21,493 nucleotides of DNA from Dimargaris cristalligena (GCA_027576995.1 JANBQC010000491.1:1-21493), one strand, 5' to 3'. Counted from the first letter of the stretch, positions 1 through 11,384 are shown. Notes: generated by a model from the sequence alone, not told the origin. Numbers and translations are program-made.

Positions 1-700
1 GTTACAGCCTTAAAACTATACTATGATCTTTTGGATGTCATCCTCAAACAGACTGACAACCATAAAACTATGAAGGGGAAAACTGGTTGGGTCCTTAAGT
101 TTAAATGGTGTACGAAAAGAGAAAGGAAATATGGAAAAATGGAAAATGGAAAATGGAAAACAAGAATGCCTTGGATCTTCTGGGGCATTCATAGAAATAT
201 GATATAAATAAGGAAAACTTTTATGTCACTCCCTTATTCTAGTGTGAGGGCTATTCCCACTGACTTGTCTGGAATCATGTAGCTGATAAAAATAGAAGTA
301 GTTAGTAGGTCAGTTGAAAGTGGAAGTGATTAGGCCCAAACACAGATCAGAATAATGGAGGTCTTCCAAGTGCTCGCGCAAAGAGTGTAACTGTGGATAT
401 TGAGTGTGCAGTCATTATGTGGCAAGGGAATATGACTAGGTTGTCTCATGGGAAGGGAAATTTATCTGAGCCTATGGCAGTACAGCTGACACTTGTGGTG
501 AAAAGCCGCATGGTAATATGTTTCTTGGAATCATCCCATTCGAAACCCACTATCAAACATTTGTCTTCCACATTATTGGTCATTTTATTAAAAACAGAGT
601 GCACACAACATAGCTTGAGATTGAAGTCTTCTGTCGAACCCCAAATTTTATACCAGTCTTCTTTGTAGAAGTTGTTAATTATACTGGAAGGACTGGGTGT
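1..700. other. AT-rich flank, no firm gene
   Basis: No gene is assigned here. Plus frame 1 is open from the window edge to a TAA at 193-195 (about 64 codons, lysine-rich), so it could be the 3' end of an exon that starts outside the window. Codon use is AT-rich and unlike the firm genes, and nothing in the peptide was recognised. A short purine-rich tract with about four tandem ATGGAAA-like units lies at 131-160. The remainder shows only short frames broken by stops. Confidence 0.4.
131..160. repeat. short ATGGAAA tandem repeat
   Basis: About four near-perfect 7-8 bp units of ATGGAAA(A) in a row, inside a purine-rich stretch at about 115-165. It is a simple-sequence tract. No function is inferred. 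Confidence 0.7.
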
Positions 701-703
701 ATA

Positions 704-1510
704 TTATGGCCATGTCTCTGGAATTTTCTGGGAATCAAAGATTTTGGCCAAGGCCAAGGATGCCAAATAGTCATCCGGTGAGACTAGATTTGCTATGGCA
801 TTGTAGTACAATTTTCTTGGGTTCATCTCAGAGTATTTAGTATTGTGCAGGCCTGAAGGACCAGGGCCCGGAATATTGTCGGGGTTTACAGTCCCGGCTG
901 ATGATCCCAATGGATTCTCATTGAAGTAGCCTATTCCCTGTTCCACGCAGTTCGAATTTAGTTGCGGGTTGGCCCCAAAATCCCCGTGGTTGGCCAAAGC
1001 CAAAGACATATGTTCCAAGAGACTGTTGGTGTAATCATGATCGACAAACATTGCCAAAGGACCCCTAACAGAGAATGTGTTTTTATCTCCCATGTGCTTC
1101 GAAAATAACTCCAGCTCAAGGGGGTCCAACAGCACTTACGAGGCGACAGCGGGGGCTTGGTATTTCTGGGTCAGATTATTTGCGTCTACGTCCATGGGGC
1201 CATTCATTGGCATAAGGAAATCCGGTGTCTGGTTGGTACTGCGGTCGAAATTCGACAGCCCCCATGCCTCTTGGTTGCCATCGTTGCTGCCAACACTGCG
1301 CTGGCTGTACATTTGGTCGGTGTTCGGGTGATAGCTTTCAGTGTAGTATTCTGCCGGTGTAATTCCTCCGCTCGGGTTGCTCTGGAATGATGGTGAGTTA
1401 TAGTTGGACGAGGTTTGTAGGTATTGATTAGAAATAGGCAGCCCCAGTGCGTATTCTTGTTGGCCGATAACTGGACTGGCAGTTACGAGGTAACTAATCC
1501 CCCGAGACAC
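704..1510 (-). CDS. unrecognised two-exon protein
   Basis: Two same-frame open stretches on the minus strand are separated by one TAA. The break sits exactly in a donor (GTAAGT, first base 1139). A pyrimidine-rich acceptor ends at 1065 (TTCTCTGTTAG). Removing 1139-1065 (75 nt) joins TC|G and keeps the frame. The joined protein is rich in Asn, Ser, Pro, Gln and Gly in its first half and ends IPETWP before a TAA at 704. No domain was recognised and no long coiled coil or membrane segment is visible. The 5' end is unsettled. The frame is open without an ATG up to about 1573, so 1510 is only a lower bound, and the first ATG downstream of a TATA-like site (1548) reads another frame. Codon use and the splice match support a real gene, but its function is unknown. 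Confidence 0.55.
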
Positions 1511-1737
1511 CCCATTCCGAACAAGACCGTAAGCGTATTCGAAGGCATAGTGGTATTCAAAATAAATATAAAATTAGGTATTTCACAGCTGGGTTATGAA
1601 AAAAGGTACAATAGTCAAATATAATTGAAAATGGGCAGGTGAGCGCCGACTAAATAGTTATCAGGGCTAGAAAGAAGAGTAGCGAAATATCGGGTAATGT
1701 AGGATGTATTATTAAGAGCGAGACCCGCGCCGAGCTC

Positions 1738-1745
1738 TTATATAG
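1738..1745 (-). promoter_or_regulatory. TATA-like box upstream of the 704-1510 gene
   Basis: The minus strand reads CTATATAA here, about 190 nt upstream of the first minus-strand ATG (1548). No other ATG occurs between it and 1548 on that strand. The position suits a core promoter for the minus-strand gene. This is inferred from sequence and position only. Confidence 0.35.
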
Positions 1746-1749
1746 TAAA

Positions 1750-2829
1750 TACAGTTGTTGTAAAATTAGGTGGTAGGTCATTGTCCAATGAACTATACGG
1801 GAAACACCCAGTGCACCTTTAGTGGGTTTAAAATGGAATACGAAGGGGAAAATATGGAGGGAAACGGATTTTGGCCAACGACACCCGTCGCAACGACCTT
1901 CTTTTATTTTTTTATAACACAGTTTAGCCTGTCCCTTATGACTACGAGTCGCCGTGATAACACCCATTATACCCTCTCCAACGGCCCTTGTTAAAGCCTG
2001 ATAAGCCGACGAAAGAGGAAATCATCACAGAATAGGGGATGTATTCGCCAAGACCATTCATCGTTTTCATCCATTGTGCAATGTGAACGAAGGCGTATTT
2101 GAATACAGTGGTCGCTTATCCAGAAACCGTACATAGCACCCCTTCTGCCTCGCCTCGACCATTTTACCGCTGGGCTTGACCGCGCTGTGCAAAATGCACG
2201 CTGGTCATTCAGCCGTTCATTGGCGTTCAACCCAGGCGATGCATATGCCGCCGAATATAGAATCCGAGGGGCCGAATGATGGAGTGCGTTGGTAGTGGCC
2301 AGCCGTTTATGTAACCCCGGATATCACTAGGCAAGGCTGCATTACAACCAATAAAAGGTATTCAACAGGACTATTCACGGAATAGAAGGAAGAGGGGATA
2401 ATGAAAGAAAAAAATTGTTTACCCTTTTTACTAAAGGTAGTCCAGCTTAGTTGCAGTACAAAGACAGGCAGTCAAACCCCAGCCTCGCTGGTCGAGGACC
2501 GCAATATCCCTTGGGTGTATGTTGGATGGCAAGGGAAGGAAGAGATCCAATAAGCCCCTACTATTCTAGGACTATAACCAACTACCTCTTCATAGGCAGA
2601 TGCTTCGAAAGCGATAATGCTATACCATTCGACATGGTCAGAGTATCGGCCAAGTCATTTCAACGAGGTCAGGGGAAAACAATAGGGAATATCAGTTGCA
2701 GAAGAGGGCCTACAGCTGGGGACTCCAAGAAGCTCGAACAGATAAAATAGGGGCAGGAAAACGACAAAAGTGGGCTGTTGGAGGGGAAGGGGGCGGCCTC
2801 TCACGTCTTGGCCATCTATTCAAATATAG
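1750..2829. other. no intact gene; possible retroelement remnant
   Basis: Several open frames of 75-105 codons occur on both strands, but none resembles a known protein and their codon use is AT-rich. From about 2450 the plus strand runs into the integrase relic. The stretch immediately before it may be decayed upstream pol sequence, but I could not identify reverse transcriptase, RNase H or zinc-binding motifs with confidence. Confidence 0.35.
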
Positions 2830-3545
2830 TGGTAGATATTTCACTTCACTACCACCATACATTTTCAAATTTAGGACCTTTCCTCTTATGTATGAGGTTT
2901 ATTCTATAACCCTTACAGAATAAGTCCCTTCATATATTTTCACCTTGGAATAGCATGCCAGCGCCTTCCTTTGCCATTATCCATGCTTGCTGAATAGCCT
3001 CACAATCTCTCTGACGGGTGGTGCCCAAGTCTTTCGGGTGGAATTACCCTAGTATTGGGGAATGCATTAGCACTGCCGTTGTACCCGGTGTTACATATCT
3101 ATTCTCCGGTGCTTTTGCGCCAACTGGCTAAGGTCCAGCGTATACATAGCAATGGTAAGGCTGAAACCGATGGAAAAGACATGCGCGATAGTGTTGGTGT
3201 TAACTAGCGAGTTGGGGAGCACATACAGTTATGCTGGTTGGCAAGCGAATTTATCAATACTAATAAGGGTGATGATGAGGAATATTTCATCTAGTTACTA
3301 GTGAGTGGCTATATAGAGAGAGTGGGATTAATAGTCATCTGAGGGTCACTAAAGTGCCGAGTCTGCTTTTCCTTTTATTTAGGAGGATTAGAGGGCCAAG
3401 TACAGCCAGAGTAGCGATAGGCGTACCTGCTATCTCAGTCGGGGACTTCGTCCTGATCCGGTCTGATGGTGGAGTTACGCACCTCGTTGTTAGGGACTTG
3501 GAGATACACTTTATCTATCTTGGGTGTGAGATGCTAATTGCTAGC
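2830..3545 (+). pseudogene. decayed Ty3/Gypsy-type integrase
   Basis: Three plus frames, read piecewise, follow the order of a Ty3/Gypsy (Metaviridae) integrase of a fungal retrotransposon. Near 2872 there is GPFLL..RFIL, followed by an FAIIHAC segment, as in the start of the catalytic core. At about 3017-3064 GGAQVFR.EL and YWGM.H occupy the second-Asp region. At about 3137-3190 NGKAE..GKDMRDS resembles the stretch around the catalytic Glu. At about 3200-3260 there is EHIQLCWLA..FIN. At about 3450 ISVGDFVLIR is typical of the small barrel after the core. Stops and at least two frame changes break the reading, and the second Asp codon is lost by a one-base slip. No LTR, gag or reverse transcriptase was seen, so this is an old 5'-truncated remnant. 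Confidence 0.6.
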
Positions 3546-4152
3546 TGAAACGACGACGCTTAGCTGAACTATAGATATTAAATAATGTAGCTAACGGTTC
3601 GACGGATTGGTAATTAATTCTGGCAGCTTTCCTAGCCGTTAATGCTTCAGCCTACTCTCCTCAACGAACTGTACACCCAACATGTTTCGGTTGCCTATTC
3701 CAACAAAGGGATTTTAACCGCTACCACACTAAAACTCCCGATGTACTTTAAATAACCGATAGGTCATGTGACTAGCGGAGGCCTAATGACTCACTCACTT
3801 TAAAGGTAGGAAGCCCAAACCCATTCAATCCCCATATGCTATGCTTTGCTGGTGGATAATTGCCCTGCGAGTTGCGTATGAAAAAATACCAGCACCACCA
3901 AGTGGTTCGGTACCATAAGGTTGGTTGTCACTCGTTCCAGCCTAAAGTCCGCACCACTGGAGTGTTTGACCACTTGTTATTTTTCTGTAGGTGGAAAAGA
4001 GCTGCTATAGAGTTTCCCCGCAATGCGGTCCATGTTTCCCCCACAGCTAGATTTCCTTTGTGTCTGTTTTTTAGTTTGATCGACTTTGGTCTAGACCACC
4101 ACAACTCGTTTTATTTTTGCAGTATATTAGCCATCTCTAACCCTCCAACGCC
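3546..4152. promoter_or_regulatory. intergenic region and FRS1 promoter side
   Basis: This holds the end of the retroelement relic and the upstream region of FRS1. No gene is supported in its first 300 bases. The last 100 bases before the FRS1 ATG are pyrimidine-rich on the plus strand (T-runs at about 4064-4073 and 4109-4115), as is common upstream of fungal start sites. No clear TATA box was found. Confidence 0.4.
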
Positions 4153-6225
4153 ATGCCTACCGTCAACGTCGACCGGGAGAATCTGTTCCAGGCTCTGGGC
4201 CGGGACTACTCCACCGAGGAATTCCGTGAATTGTGCTTCGAATTTGGTATCGAACTTGAAGAAGACACCTCCGTCAAGGAGATGGCCGAGAAAATGACCG
4301 GTAACACCGCCACCACTGAGGCCCTGTCTGATCGTCCCCTTCTCAAAATTGACATTCCTGCCAATCGGTAAGCAATTTGTTCCGCTTTAACGAGTCTCTT
4401 TTTTTTCTCGACTTTAACGTCGAGAGGTACAAACCTAGTTGGTCGAGTTGATCGAATGTGTCTTGCCGTCTACTCCATTAAGACCCACAGCCCAGATTTC
4501 TATATCCTCTATGCGCCATATTCCTAACCCTATCTTTTAATACGACATCTTCCACCCACGTATAGCTATGACCTCTTATGTTTCGAAGGTATTGCCCAGG
4601 CCCTTAAAGTGTTTATCACCGGCCAGAAGCCCCCCAACTTCCGTGCCGTTATCCCTAAGGACCGTCCTTTGGAGAAAATGGTAGTCGACCCCTCCACGGC
4701 CCAAATCCGGCCCTTTGTCGCCTGCGCCATCCTGCGCGGGATCCGCTTCACCCAGGAACGCTACGACTCCTTTATTGACCTGCAGGACAAGCTTCATCAG
4801 AATATCTGCCGCAAGCGGACCCTGGCCTCCATTGGTACGCACGATTTGGATACCCTTCGGGGCCCCTTCTCCTTCGAAGCCCTGCCCCCCAAGGACATTC
4901 GTTTCACGCCTCTTAACCAGACCGTGGAGATGGACGGTGCCGCCCTTATGCAATTCTACGAGCCCGACCGGCATTTGGGCAAATACTTGCACATTATCCG
5001 CGACTCCCCCGTCTACCCCGTGGTGTACGATAGCAAGCGGACCGTGTGCTCATTGCCCCCCATTATCAATAGCGAACACTCCAAGATTACGCTCCAGACC
5101 CGCAATGTGTTGATTGAATGCACGGCTACTGACCTGACCAAGGCCCAGACGGTGGTCCATACTCTGGTGGCTATGTTCTCGCCGTACTGTGACGTGCCCT
5201 TCACGGTTGAACCCGTTGAGGTCAAGATGCCTAGTGGTGCCACGACCGTATTCCCTACAATGGAGCCCCGGCGTATGACCGCCTCCATTGACTATATCAA
5301 CTCCGCCATTGGGGTGCAGTTGGCCGGCCCGCAGATTGTCGATTACCTCAACCGTATGTCTTTACCCGCTACCCTGCTCAACAACTCCAACGAAGTCGAA
5401 GTGCACGTTCCTGTGACCCGTAGCGATATTCTACACGCCTGTGATTTGATGGAGGACGTGGCCATCGCCTACGGCTACAACAACATCCCCAAGACGTTCC
5501 CCAACTCCTCCACCGTCGCGGCCCCCTTCCCCATTAACAAATTGTCCGACCAGATTCGCCGTGAGCTCGCCCTCTCCGGATTCAGCGAAATTGTTCCCTT
5601 GATCCTGTGCTCCCACGACGAGAACTTCCGTTTCCTCCGCCGGGCCGACCCTGGTACCGAAGCCGTCCTCTTGGCTAACCCCAAGACTGTTGAATACCAG
5701 GTCGTCCGTACTTCCCTCCTACCCGGTGCCCTCAAAACCATCCACCAGAACCGGAAGCATGCCCTGCCCATCCAGGTCTTTGAGGTCTCGGACGTTGTGT
5801 TCAAGGATGAATCCGAAGCCCTCCGGGCCCGCAATGAGCGCCACGTGTGCGCCGTCTACTGCGGCAAAACCAGTGGTTTTGAGACCATCCACGGTTTGCT
5901 GGACCGTCTGATGCAGATGATGGCCATTAGCGTGGTGGCCGCCGACGACACCGAAGCCATCGGCTACTTTATCAAAGAGGCGGACTGCAGTACCTTCTTC
6001 CCCGGCCGTAGTGCTGATATTTATTTCCGCGGTCCCCGGGCCCGGAATGCCCGGCTACCCCAGCCCCATTTCCTCGAAGCAGTAGCCCCGTCTTCGGGCG
6101 ATGATACCCCTATCGAAACTCACCGGATCGGAAGTTTCGGTATTATCCACCCCGAAGTGCTCACGAACTTTGAAATCGGATACCCCTGCTCGGCCATGGA
6201 ATTTAACCTCGAATATTTCCTCTAG
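4153..6225 (+). CDS. FRS1: phenylalanyl-tRNA synthetase beta subunit, cytosolic
   Basis: Beta chain of the cytosolic alpha2beta2 PheRS, which charges tRNA-Phe. Two exons, 4153-4367 and 4566-6225, give 624 aa; human FARSB is about 590. The ATG at 4153 opens [16 protein letters not shown], which matches the family N-terminus. The intron 4368-4565 (198 nt) runs GTAAGC..TATAG with TCCTAAC as branch site. The joint rebuilds [13 protein letters not shown], a hallmark of the family. Further landmarks are HQNICRKR and THDLDT (about 163-167), a B3/4-type region (about 125-305), a B5-type domain (about 309-385), [17 protein letters not shown] (443 on) in the catalytic-like module that binds alpha, and FFPGR (549-553). 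The protein looks intact. The partner alpha gene is not in the window. Confidence 0.97.
4368..4565 (+). other. FRS1 intron
   Basis: 198-nt spliceosomal intron with donor GTAAGC, branch-like CCTAACC about 40 nt before the acceptor TATAG, and a T-rich tract early in the intron. It splits codon 72 (CG|C, Arg) after the second base. Confidence 0.93.
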
Positions 6226-7372
6226 ACGAACGGATAAACGATCCACGAAGAGACGGCCTCTCGGCATAGGCTACTCCCCCAAAATAACTAAAAGAGGAGT
6301 GGTGGGACTTACCCCCCCCCTCCCCTTCCCCCATTTCCCCTTCCTACTCATGCCTGACTTCTCTACTATTGATGGATATCCGCCTAATGGTGCGATGTTA
6401 ATTTTATTGCTATTCTTTTATTATATCAAAGTCGTACATAAATAGTATGATGTACTTCTATAGAGCTAATTCGAAGTTATAGAGAGCTAGTGGTGGTTAT
6501 TAGCTAGAAATATGACCACTAGCACTGGTGATGGCTTGACCTTCGGGAAATATCTATCGGCTAGTGGGGGATAGCGTGAAGAGCACTACCAATCGGTCCG
6601 TTCATATGGTTTAATATTTGAATATTCATATTTACTCCCGTAATGGATCTTAAGGATACTTTTAAATGGGGCTAGTTATTGGGTCGGCCACCGAGGTCGT
6701 GAAATACTCCAACTCACCTATACACTCCGCTGACATGAGGCGGCAAGTATTAGCTGGAATATCCCAAGCACTCTCTATAGACATTTTTGCCAAGGCTAAA
6801 GGTGGGACTGGGGAAAGAGTTGTATAACCTAATAGACTAGGATTTAGGGGGGGGGCAAGTCAAGCCATTCTTCTGGTTATAAATATGAATTCCTTGCGTT
6901 GGACATTTGTATAGTTCATGAGCTATCCTATATAGCTTGTAGCTGTTAGTCTATGTGCACGCTTTAACAGTAGGAACCAATGCTATTTTTTCACCTCGAA
7001 AGGTGCGGTTGCCACGCCTCCCAAAATGGCACACCCTCACAACTAGGTCTACGAAACCAACCATGGCAAGTGGGACTAAATTTTTGGCCATAACACAGCC
7101 TCGACATCCCCCCCCTTTCCCCCTTAACCTGTCAACAACTACCGCCACGAGCAACAGCCCCACCTCGTAAAGACCCTGCCCGTTCTCTCCATTCCAAGTG
7201 AAACAGCCCACATTATTACATGCTATACAATTCGGTTTATTACGCTGCCTTGGTCATTTAACCATCCAACTCGGTTCTGCTTTATTTCTGTGTCATCATA
7301 ACCCCTCCCCCAACTGACTACCTTGCCCCCATTTTAGCTCATAAGTAAACGTTATCTATATTTCCCTTAACC
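6226..7372. other. FRS1-PAN2 intergenic region
   Basis: About 1.15 kb without a supported gene. After the FRS1 stop there is a nine-C run at 6312-6320 within a pyrimidine tract to about 6350. AATAAA-like AT-rich sequence follows at about 6400-6445 and could serve 3' end formation. A nine-G run lies at 6847-6855. The last 150 bases before PAN2 are C/T-rich on the plus strand and probably contain its promoter. A minus-strand open frame at 7211-6951 looks like a chance frame. Confidence 0.45.
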
Positions 7373-10300
7373 ATGTCTGACTGGGCGGAATTGGCCCAAA
7401 TCTACGATGTGCCCGGTCAATCAGCTGCCTACCCCGTCGTCCGTGTTACCTTTGACTCCTACCAGAACCTCATCTGGGCAGCTTATGCCAATGTTAGTAT
7501 ATACCCCTCTACCCCTATCTTACTATGTGGAAGCACCTGTCATAAACGGCTAAACAAGCCGTGGAATCAGCAATATATGCTGGCTGGTTAGTGCAAATAC
7601 TAGCGTAACGAGGAACAGTTTCCCATCTCTTTCGGCTGAAGAAATATGGGTTTCGTCATAACTTCCCCGTATCTCAGGCACGCTTTATTTGTAAGCAGCT
7701 AAAAAGGAGGCACTATGGGTCGATTATAGAACTGTTATAAGTTACTACGCATTATATTTCAGATAATCGAGTCCAGGGATCTATAATTAATGCGACCAAT
7801 GTGCCTATTGATTATTATATTTATATATATATATACGTATGCGTGTGTGTGTATGTGCATTGCAACTACGGTAGGGTCGTATCACCTCTTACGTGCCGGG
7901 GTCACCGATTACCAAGTACAGTAGTTTCATCGGCCACCGCGACGAAATAAGTGACTTAGTTGCCCACCCCCATGGCATATTATCGGTCAGTCCTACTGAC
8001 GTCCGACTCACCACCCGGGGCGGTCTCGTCAAATTGAGTCTAGCCAAACGTAAATTAAGACACTCGTACACGAGTGTGGCTCCCTCCCCGACCAACCCCA
8101 ACGCGGTCTATGTTAGCGACCGCACCGGCCATGCCTTAATTATGGACCTGCAAAACGGGGGCCGGGTGCTCCGCGAATTTCGCATCGATTACGACGTGAT
8201 CATGATCCGCCACGGCACTTATTTGTGCACGGCCACGTCAACGGGCACCATCGCCATTAAAGATCCCATGACCCTGAAAACCGTCAGTGTGGTCGATTCT
8301 CACCTGAATAGTTTAGGTCGCTTGGCGCTTTGCGAACCTTCGCTGTTGTTGGCCTGCGGTTATTCGTTCCAGGTGGGCGGCGTCCTATTGCCCAACCCGG
8401 AAGTGCTGGTCTACGACTGTGCGACCAAGAATAATCGACCCGCGGGGATTTATTTCGAACCTGGGCCGGAATTGCTGGCCGTGAACGAGACTACCCCCTC
8501 ACCGGAGGATGCTGTCTTATTGGTTGCTAATCGCCACGGTCAGTTCGCTACGTTCTCTGGTTGCGAAGCACCAGCGGCGGGGGACTATGCCTCGCCCGTG
8601 CTATATCAGGTGAATTTACCCGAGTTTACCAGTCTGACCAGTGTGGCGGTGGCACCCACAGGGGAAGCCATCGCGTTCGCCGACAATAGCGGGACTCTGC
8701 ACATTTGGTCCACCTCTCCGCACCCGTGTTTCGTGGAGAACCCCGAACCATTGGCCCTACCCGGGGGTGCCGAGTGCTTGGCCCCGCTCCTCGATATGAA
8801 CAGCGATGCGCCCCTCTCGCTCATCGGTCTCCCCTACTACGACGGCGAATCCCCCCTCCTCTCGGTTTGGCGCCAGCACACCACAGTCAGTACCCAACAA
8901 CGGGCCCCTTATATTGACCCCCGAATTTTGGATAAGGCCAAATGGAACGATTTCGTGGGTTATGCCCCCAATCCCCGCCAGCGTAACCGGAACCAAGTCA
9001 TGACCCACCAGGCCCGACCCTCCGACATTCCCAAATTCCGGTCCGAACGGGCCCGGGAGAAGTTGCACACCCAACGATCCCGGACCTCGTCTTACCCGAC
9101 GACCCCCAATGGTACCTCCGCGGCGTCAGCAGCTTCACCCACGGTATTGAATTCCCCTGCCTTGGCCACGGTCCCTGTACCAGCGGGGTCGACTAAGATG
9201 CCCAAATACTACCGCCGGGTCGAAATTCGGTACAGTCGGTTCGGCGTGGAAGACTTCGATTTCGATTTTTATAATAAGTCGCCCTACAGCGGATTGGAAA
9301 CGGACATCACTAACAGTTACTGCAACTCCTTGCTCCAGGCCCTGTTCTACCTGCCGGCGTTCCGCGCAGTGGCCGTGGCCCACATGACCCTGGCCTGCCC
9401 CCTCGATTCCTGTCTGCTCTGCGAACTGGGCTTTTTGTTCCGCATGTTGGAAGACGCCCACGGGGCTAATTGCCAGGCTACTAATTTTTTGCGGGTGTTT
9501 AGCACTATCCGCCAGGCGGACGCACTGGGCTTGCTTGAACCCGCTAAACCTAGCCCCCAAACGGCGTTCGGGGCCCTCATTCAAAATGCCGTGCGGTTTA
9601 TGCTCCAGCAGTTCCACCAGGAATATTCCCAGCCGGAATTGCCGCCCCTTCCGACAACCTGGGCGGTCCCCCTCGGCTTGTCCGTTCCACAGACTGATAT
9701 TACACCGACATCTTCGGGTCTGAGTCCGGGTCCGTCGCTAGCATCTCCTTCGTCTTCAGCTGATCCTGCGGCTACCGATGCTCCCACTCCCACTCCCGCG
9801 TCTACCCCTGCTGCGCCACTGCCGTCCTTGTCGGTTCTCCAACACCTCTTTTGTTGCACTATTACAGTCGCTTCCGTCTGCTCCAGCGGCCACCGTAACA
9901 CCCGGCAGCTGAACCCCTTCGTAGTTGACCTCGTATACCCCCGCGCAGCACCCTCGGGCCTATTCTCTTCGGTGCCAGTGGGGGTCAGTAGCACCCATCC
10001 CCTGGCGACAGCCCCACAGGCCTACGGCTCCATCCAATCATCCCCCCAGGGTGATTATACGCCCCGATTCACACTGCCGTATCTTACGACGGCTGAACGG
10101 ACCCGCGTATCGTTTACCCAACTGCTCCATGCGGCCCTGGAACCCCATACGCAGAATCGGGTATGGTGTGAAGACTGTCGGCAGTACCAAATGATGAATC
10201 AAGCAAAAGTGTGCAGTACCCTACCCCCCATCCTGACCATCAATTGTGCCATCAAATACAACGATGAGGCCCAGATATGGGTCGGGGTCGGTGGGGGAAG

Positions 10301-11384
10301 TAGCGGGAGTGGACGGCGTTGGTTGCCCACGCGTATTGCGGTGTCTTTACGGGACCACCTTGATATCCGGACCGCGGAAGACGTCGACGAGACCGAAGCG
10401 GACCAGTATACCCTGTACGAAGTGTCGGCTATCGTGTCCGAGATTACGGAACCGGGCCAGCCGGGCCATCTCGTGGCCCAGATCCGCCAAACGGATTCGG
10501 GCCAGTGGTACCTGTTCAACGATTTCCTGGTGCGATCCACCACTGAAGCGGAAGTATTCGAGTTTGGGCAACCCTGGCGCACCCCGGTCGTACTCTTTTT
10601 AACCCGGGTGGGCATGGCGGAGACCGCGGCCCCGGCCATCGCCGAATTACCCAACACCCTGGACCCCCATACACTCATCACGCCGGCCAAATACAACCGC
10701 CAAACGTTAGCGGTCCCTTTAACCCCGGACGAACTCCCGTTGCCCCGGGGGTACGTGTGTGCCTTGGACGCGGAATTCGTCGTCCAAAACCAGGCCGAAA
10801 TCGAAGTCCGAAGCGACGGTACGCGACACTTGGTGCGCCCTAATCTATTACGCCTGGCGCGGGTGAGTGTGATCCGCGGCCGGCATCCCCGTAAAGGAGA
10901 ACCCTTCCTCGATGATTACGTCGCCGCGACCGTGCCCATCGCTGATTACGTCACGGCCTACTCGGGTGTTCGGGAAAACGACCTGAACCCGCGTTTATCC
11001 CGTAAACACCTCCTACCGCTAAAATGGGTGTACCGGAAACTACGCTACCTCGTCGATACCGGCTGTACATTCGTTGGTCACGGCTTAAGTAAAGACCTCC
11101 GCACCATCAATATCTATATCCCGCCGGCCCAGATCATCGATACCGTAGGCATTTTCCGGTCCCAGCGTCACCAACGCCTCGTCTCTTTGAAGTTTTTGGC
11201 CTGGTGTCTGTTGGGTGAGGACATCCAACGCGCGGCCCATTGTAGTGTGCAAGACGCTTCGATTGCCCTGCGGCTCTACGAGAAATCGGAAGAGTTGAAG
11301 GAGACGGGTAAATTTGATGATGTTTTGGAGGATCTGTACGTGCAGGGTCAGAAACTCGGCTGGAAACTGCCCGATGACCAATAG
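7373..11384 (+). CDS. PAN2: PAN2, poly(A)-specific ribonuclease catalytic subunit
   Basis: Catalytic subunit of the PAN2-PAN3 deadenylase, which trims mRNA poly(A) tails in the cytoplasm. Exon 1 is 7373-7492 (40 codons, MSDWAELAQIYDVPG). Exon 2 is 7875-11384. The joint rebuilds the first blade (AN|GRITSY), and the protein is about 1209 aa. In order come an N-terminal WD40 propeller (about 1-345), a linker that should bind PAN3, a catalytically dead ubiquitin-hydrolase-like domain from about 510 (NSYCNSLLQ, where the nucleophile Cys of true proteases is not in place), and a C-terminal DEDDh exonuclease. Exonuclease residues seen are ALDAEFV (D1005, E1007), GHGLSKD (D1114) and HCSVQD (H1162, D1167). 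An insert of Pro/Ser/Thr/Ala repeats lies within the hydrolase-like domain at about 655-690. All catalytic acids are present, so it should be active. Confidence 0.97.
7493..7874 (+). other. PAN2 intron with TA/TG microsatellite
   Basis: 382-nt phase-0 intron, the longest in the window. The donor is GTTAGT, with T at +3 instead of the usual purine, and the acceptor is ACGGTAG. Both flanking exons match PAN2, so the joint is secure. It carries alternating TA then TG repeats at about 7819-7858, 15-55 nt before the acceptor, in the space where a pyrimidine tract and branch site would normally be. Confidence 0.9.
7819..7858. repeat. (TA)n-(TG)n microsatellite
   Basis: Alternating purine-pyrimidine run: TA repeats, then ACGTATGCG, then TG repeats, close to the 3' end of the PAN2 intron. 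A similar TATGCGTGTGTGT core recurs in intron 3 of the dehydrogenase gene at about 17600. Confidence 0.8.

Noticed and set aside
4576..6055. Several minus-strand frames of 60-140 codons inside FRS1
   Set aside because: They are mirror frames caused by the G/C-rich third positions of FRS1 and have no independent signals.
6951..7211. Minus-strand 86-codon frame upstream of PAN2
   Set aside because: Opposite a C/T-rich promoter-like stretch. The Gly/Val/Arg-rich peptide is explained by base composition.
8606..10696. Long minus-strand frames (up to 165 codons) inside PAN2
   Set aside because: Antisense shadows of the PAN2 coding frame; no start context or splice signals.
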